A DNA stretch of 6,169 nt from Chloroflexota bacterium (lineage in GTDB: Bacteria > Chloroflexota > Dehalococcoidia > DSTF01 > JACRBR01). Of the stretch, positions 5,157 through 6,169 are shown piece by piece. Both the position numbers and the translations under genes were made by a program. The DNA is taken from contig JAKAMA010000158.1 of assembly GCA_021813085.1 (NCBI GenBank), positions 1-6,169 on the forward strand, in the 5' to 3' direction. Position 1 is the stretch's first letter, and every line of letters begins with the position of its first letter. Below the pieces are notes generated by a model, which had not been told where the DNA came from, searched no databases, and saw nothing but the letters and a program-made list of their open reading frames with translations.

Positions 5157-5888
5157 GTGACGATCCGGGCTATCTTCTACGACGCCGGCCACACCCTCGT
5201 CCGGCCCCGCCCGGAGGTCGACGAGGTCTGGGACTTCCTGGCGCACCAGCTCGGCGTGACGATTGTCGCCGGGCAGCGCGGCCCCTTCCCGGACGTCGCG
5301 GCGTTCTTCTACAGCCGGCTCGGCGAGGACGGGCTGGGCGCCTACGCGTCCGACGCGGCGGCGCGGACGTTCTGGTCCGAGTACTACGCCTACGCCCTGC
5401 GCGACGTCGCGCCGGACCTGCCGCGGGCGGAGCTGCTCTCCGCCGGCAGCTCCATGTTCGACTGGTACAACGACCCCGCCCAGTGGCAGCCATTCCCGGA
5501 GGCGCTCGATGCGCTGCGGGCGGCGAAGGCACGGGGCCTCGTCCAGGGCGTGGTCTCGGACTGGGGGACCGACCTGTTGCCGATCCTGCACGCGCACGAG
5601 ATCACGCGGCTGATGGACTTCGTCGTGGCGTCGGCCGTGGTCGGTTCATCGAAGCCCCACCGGGAGATCTTCCTGTACGCCCTGGGGCGCGCCGGCGTCG
5701 CCGCGCACGAGACGGTGTACGTCGGCGACTCGTACCTCGCCGACGTCCTCGGGTCGCGCGCCGCCGGGCTGCACCCGGTGCTGATCGACCGCGAAGGCGC
5801 CGCGCCGCCGATCGATGCGCCGGTGGTGCGCGCGCTCACACAAGTGCTCGACGTGGTCGACCGGATCGATGCGGGCGCGCAGACGTAG
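5157..5888 (+). CDS. HAD-superfamily hydrolase-like protein with variant motif I
   Basis: This 243-residue cytoplasmic protein is of usual length for a HAD subfamily IA member with a helical cap. Motif I is FYDAGHTLV: nucleophile D9 is present, but the second Asp of DxDGT is replaced by G11. Motif II is GVVSDWG with S134, motif III is GSSKPHREIF with K166, and motif IV is VYVGDSYLADVLGSRAAG with D191 and D196. Everything except the general acid/base Asp is therefore intact. The family covers phosphatases, dehalogenases and others, and lack of the second Asp argues against an ordinary phosphatase. The substrate is unknown. GTG 5157 is chosen because motif I then lies at residue 9, as usual, and GGGGAC stands at the right distance; the frame opens upstream at 5091, but those residues look like translated spacer. 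The nearby ATG at 5144 is out of frame. Confidence 0.85.
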   Translation: MTIRAIFYDAGHTLVRPRPEVDEVWDFLAHQLGVTIVAGQRGPFPDVAAFFYSRLGEDGLGAYASDAAARTFWSEYYAYALRDVAPDLPRAELLSAGSSMFDWYNDPAQWQPFPEALDALRAAKARGLVQGVVSDWGTDLLPILHAHEITRLMDFVVASAVVGSSKPHREIFLYALGRAGVAAHETVYVGDSYLADVLGSRAAGLHPVLIDREGAAPPIDAPVVRALTQVLDVVDRIDAGAQT

Positions 5889-5925
5889 TGCCGATCCAGG
5901 TTGATGACGCACAGGATGCTGGGCG

Positions 5926-5988
5926 GTGGAGGGTGGAAGATGGAAGGAACGACGGCACCGGTCCGCCCTTCCACGCCGTCCCCTTCCA
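5926..5988. repeat. Purine-rich repeat motif and inverted repeats between convergent genes
   Basis: Bases 5926-5946 match 3174-3194 at 17 of 21 positions (GTGGAxxGTGGAAGA core). The same stretch forms alternative inverted repeats: GTGGAAG (5933-5939) with CTTCCAC (5968-5974), or TGGAAG (5941-5946) plus GACGGC (5951-5956) with GCCGTC (5975-5980) plus CTTCCA (5983-5988). It lies between the rightward HAD gene and a leftward partial gene, where a bidirectional terminator would be expected, but there is no T-run. It may be a member of a dispersed intergenic repeat. Confidence 0.45.
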
Positions 5989-6061
5989 GTGGCGAGGCGA
6001 ACGGCAACACATCAAGCTGGAGGGGGCAGTAGGCGGTGGCGCCGGGGCTGACGCTCCGCGG

Positions 6062-6169
6062 CTACGGGCGCGCCGACGGCACGTGGGTGCCGGGCCGAGG
6101 CGCGGGCGCATCGCCACGCAGCGCGAGCAGGCGCCGCTCTTCGGCCGTCAACGGGTCCCGCGTTGCGGG
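6062..6169 (-). CDS. C-terminal end of a leftward gene (5' part beyond the window)
   Basis: An open frame enters from the right edge on the minus strand and ends with TAG (plus-strand CTA at 6062-6064), giving 35 residues. They begin PATRDPLTAEERRLLALRGD and run into a Pro/Ala-rich tail ending PSARP. Nearly all third codon positions are G or C, and DPLTAEERRLLALR looks like a natural charged amphipathic helix. Both support real coding, but no family can be recognised from so short a piece. Its direction makes it convergent with the HAD gene. Confidence 0.5.
   Translation of the reverse strand, partial: PATRDPLTAEERRLLALRGDAPAPRPGTHVPSARP

Noticed and set aside
4588..5160. Plus-strand open frame of 190 residues across the PH-like gene.
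   Set aside because: It has low-complexity composition and no motif. The minus-strand reading has two clean membrane helices, a soluble domain and a plausible start.

Overview
This is a GC-rich bacterial chromosome segment with five genes seen over their whole length and two cut by the window edges. It holds no tRNA, rRNA, CRISPR array, transposase or phage gene. The organism cannot be named from the sequence. High GC, start codons that follow a -10-like hexamer by six bases with no ribosome binding site, a histidine kinase with an NTGS-type nucleotide-binding box, and a secreted DUF3494 protein ending in an LPNTG-type sorting signal together fit Chloroflexota or another high-GC monoderm lineage better than a proteobacterium. 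This is inference, held with modest confidence.

Layout. Bases 3-461 (+) are the C-terminal part of an OmpR/PhoB-type response regulator. It overlaps the start of its partner sensor histidine kinase (445-1941, +), so the two form a translationally coupled two-component pair. A sugar-nucleotide pyrophosphorylase with a C-terminal left-handed beta-helix follows (2006-3106, +). It appears to have its own leaderless promoter, and a hairpin sits directly after its stop codon. A 297-bp gap (3107-3403) holds a clear promoter and a strongly structured, roughly 100-nt 5' leader. This leads into a secreted, probably sortase-anchored, ice-binding-like protein of the DUF3494 family (3404-4429, +). Bases 4430-4599 lie between convergent genes. 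They hold hairpins and a 22-base exact copy of a piece of the DUF3494 gene. A small two-TM protein with a PH-like soluble domain is read leftwards (4600-5055, -). It is divergent from a HAD-superfamily protein (5157-5888, +) with an altered first catalytic motif. The right end has a repeat-rich gap and the C-terminus of a further leftward gene (6062-6169, -).

How the genes relate. The two-component pair is a clear functional unit, but its signal cannot be read. The nucleotidyltransferase points to activated-sugar supply for envelope or exopolysaccharide, and the DUF3494 protein is an exported surface protein, so the middle of the window has a cell-surface theme. The PH-like and HAD genes look like independent housekeeping or hypothetical genes. 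I see no convincing new multi-gene system. The most interesting items are the structured leader of the DUF3494 gene, the 22-base gene fragment downstream of it, the predicted wall anchoring of an ice-binding fold, and the two promoters with identical leaderless geometry.
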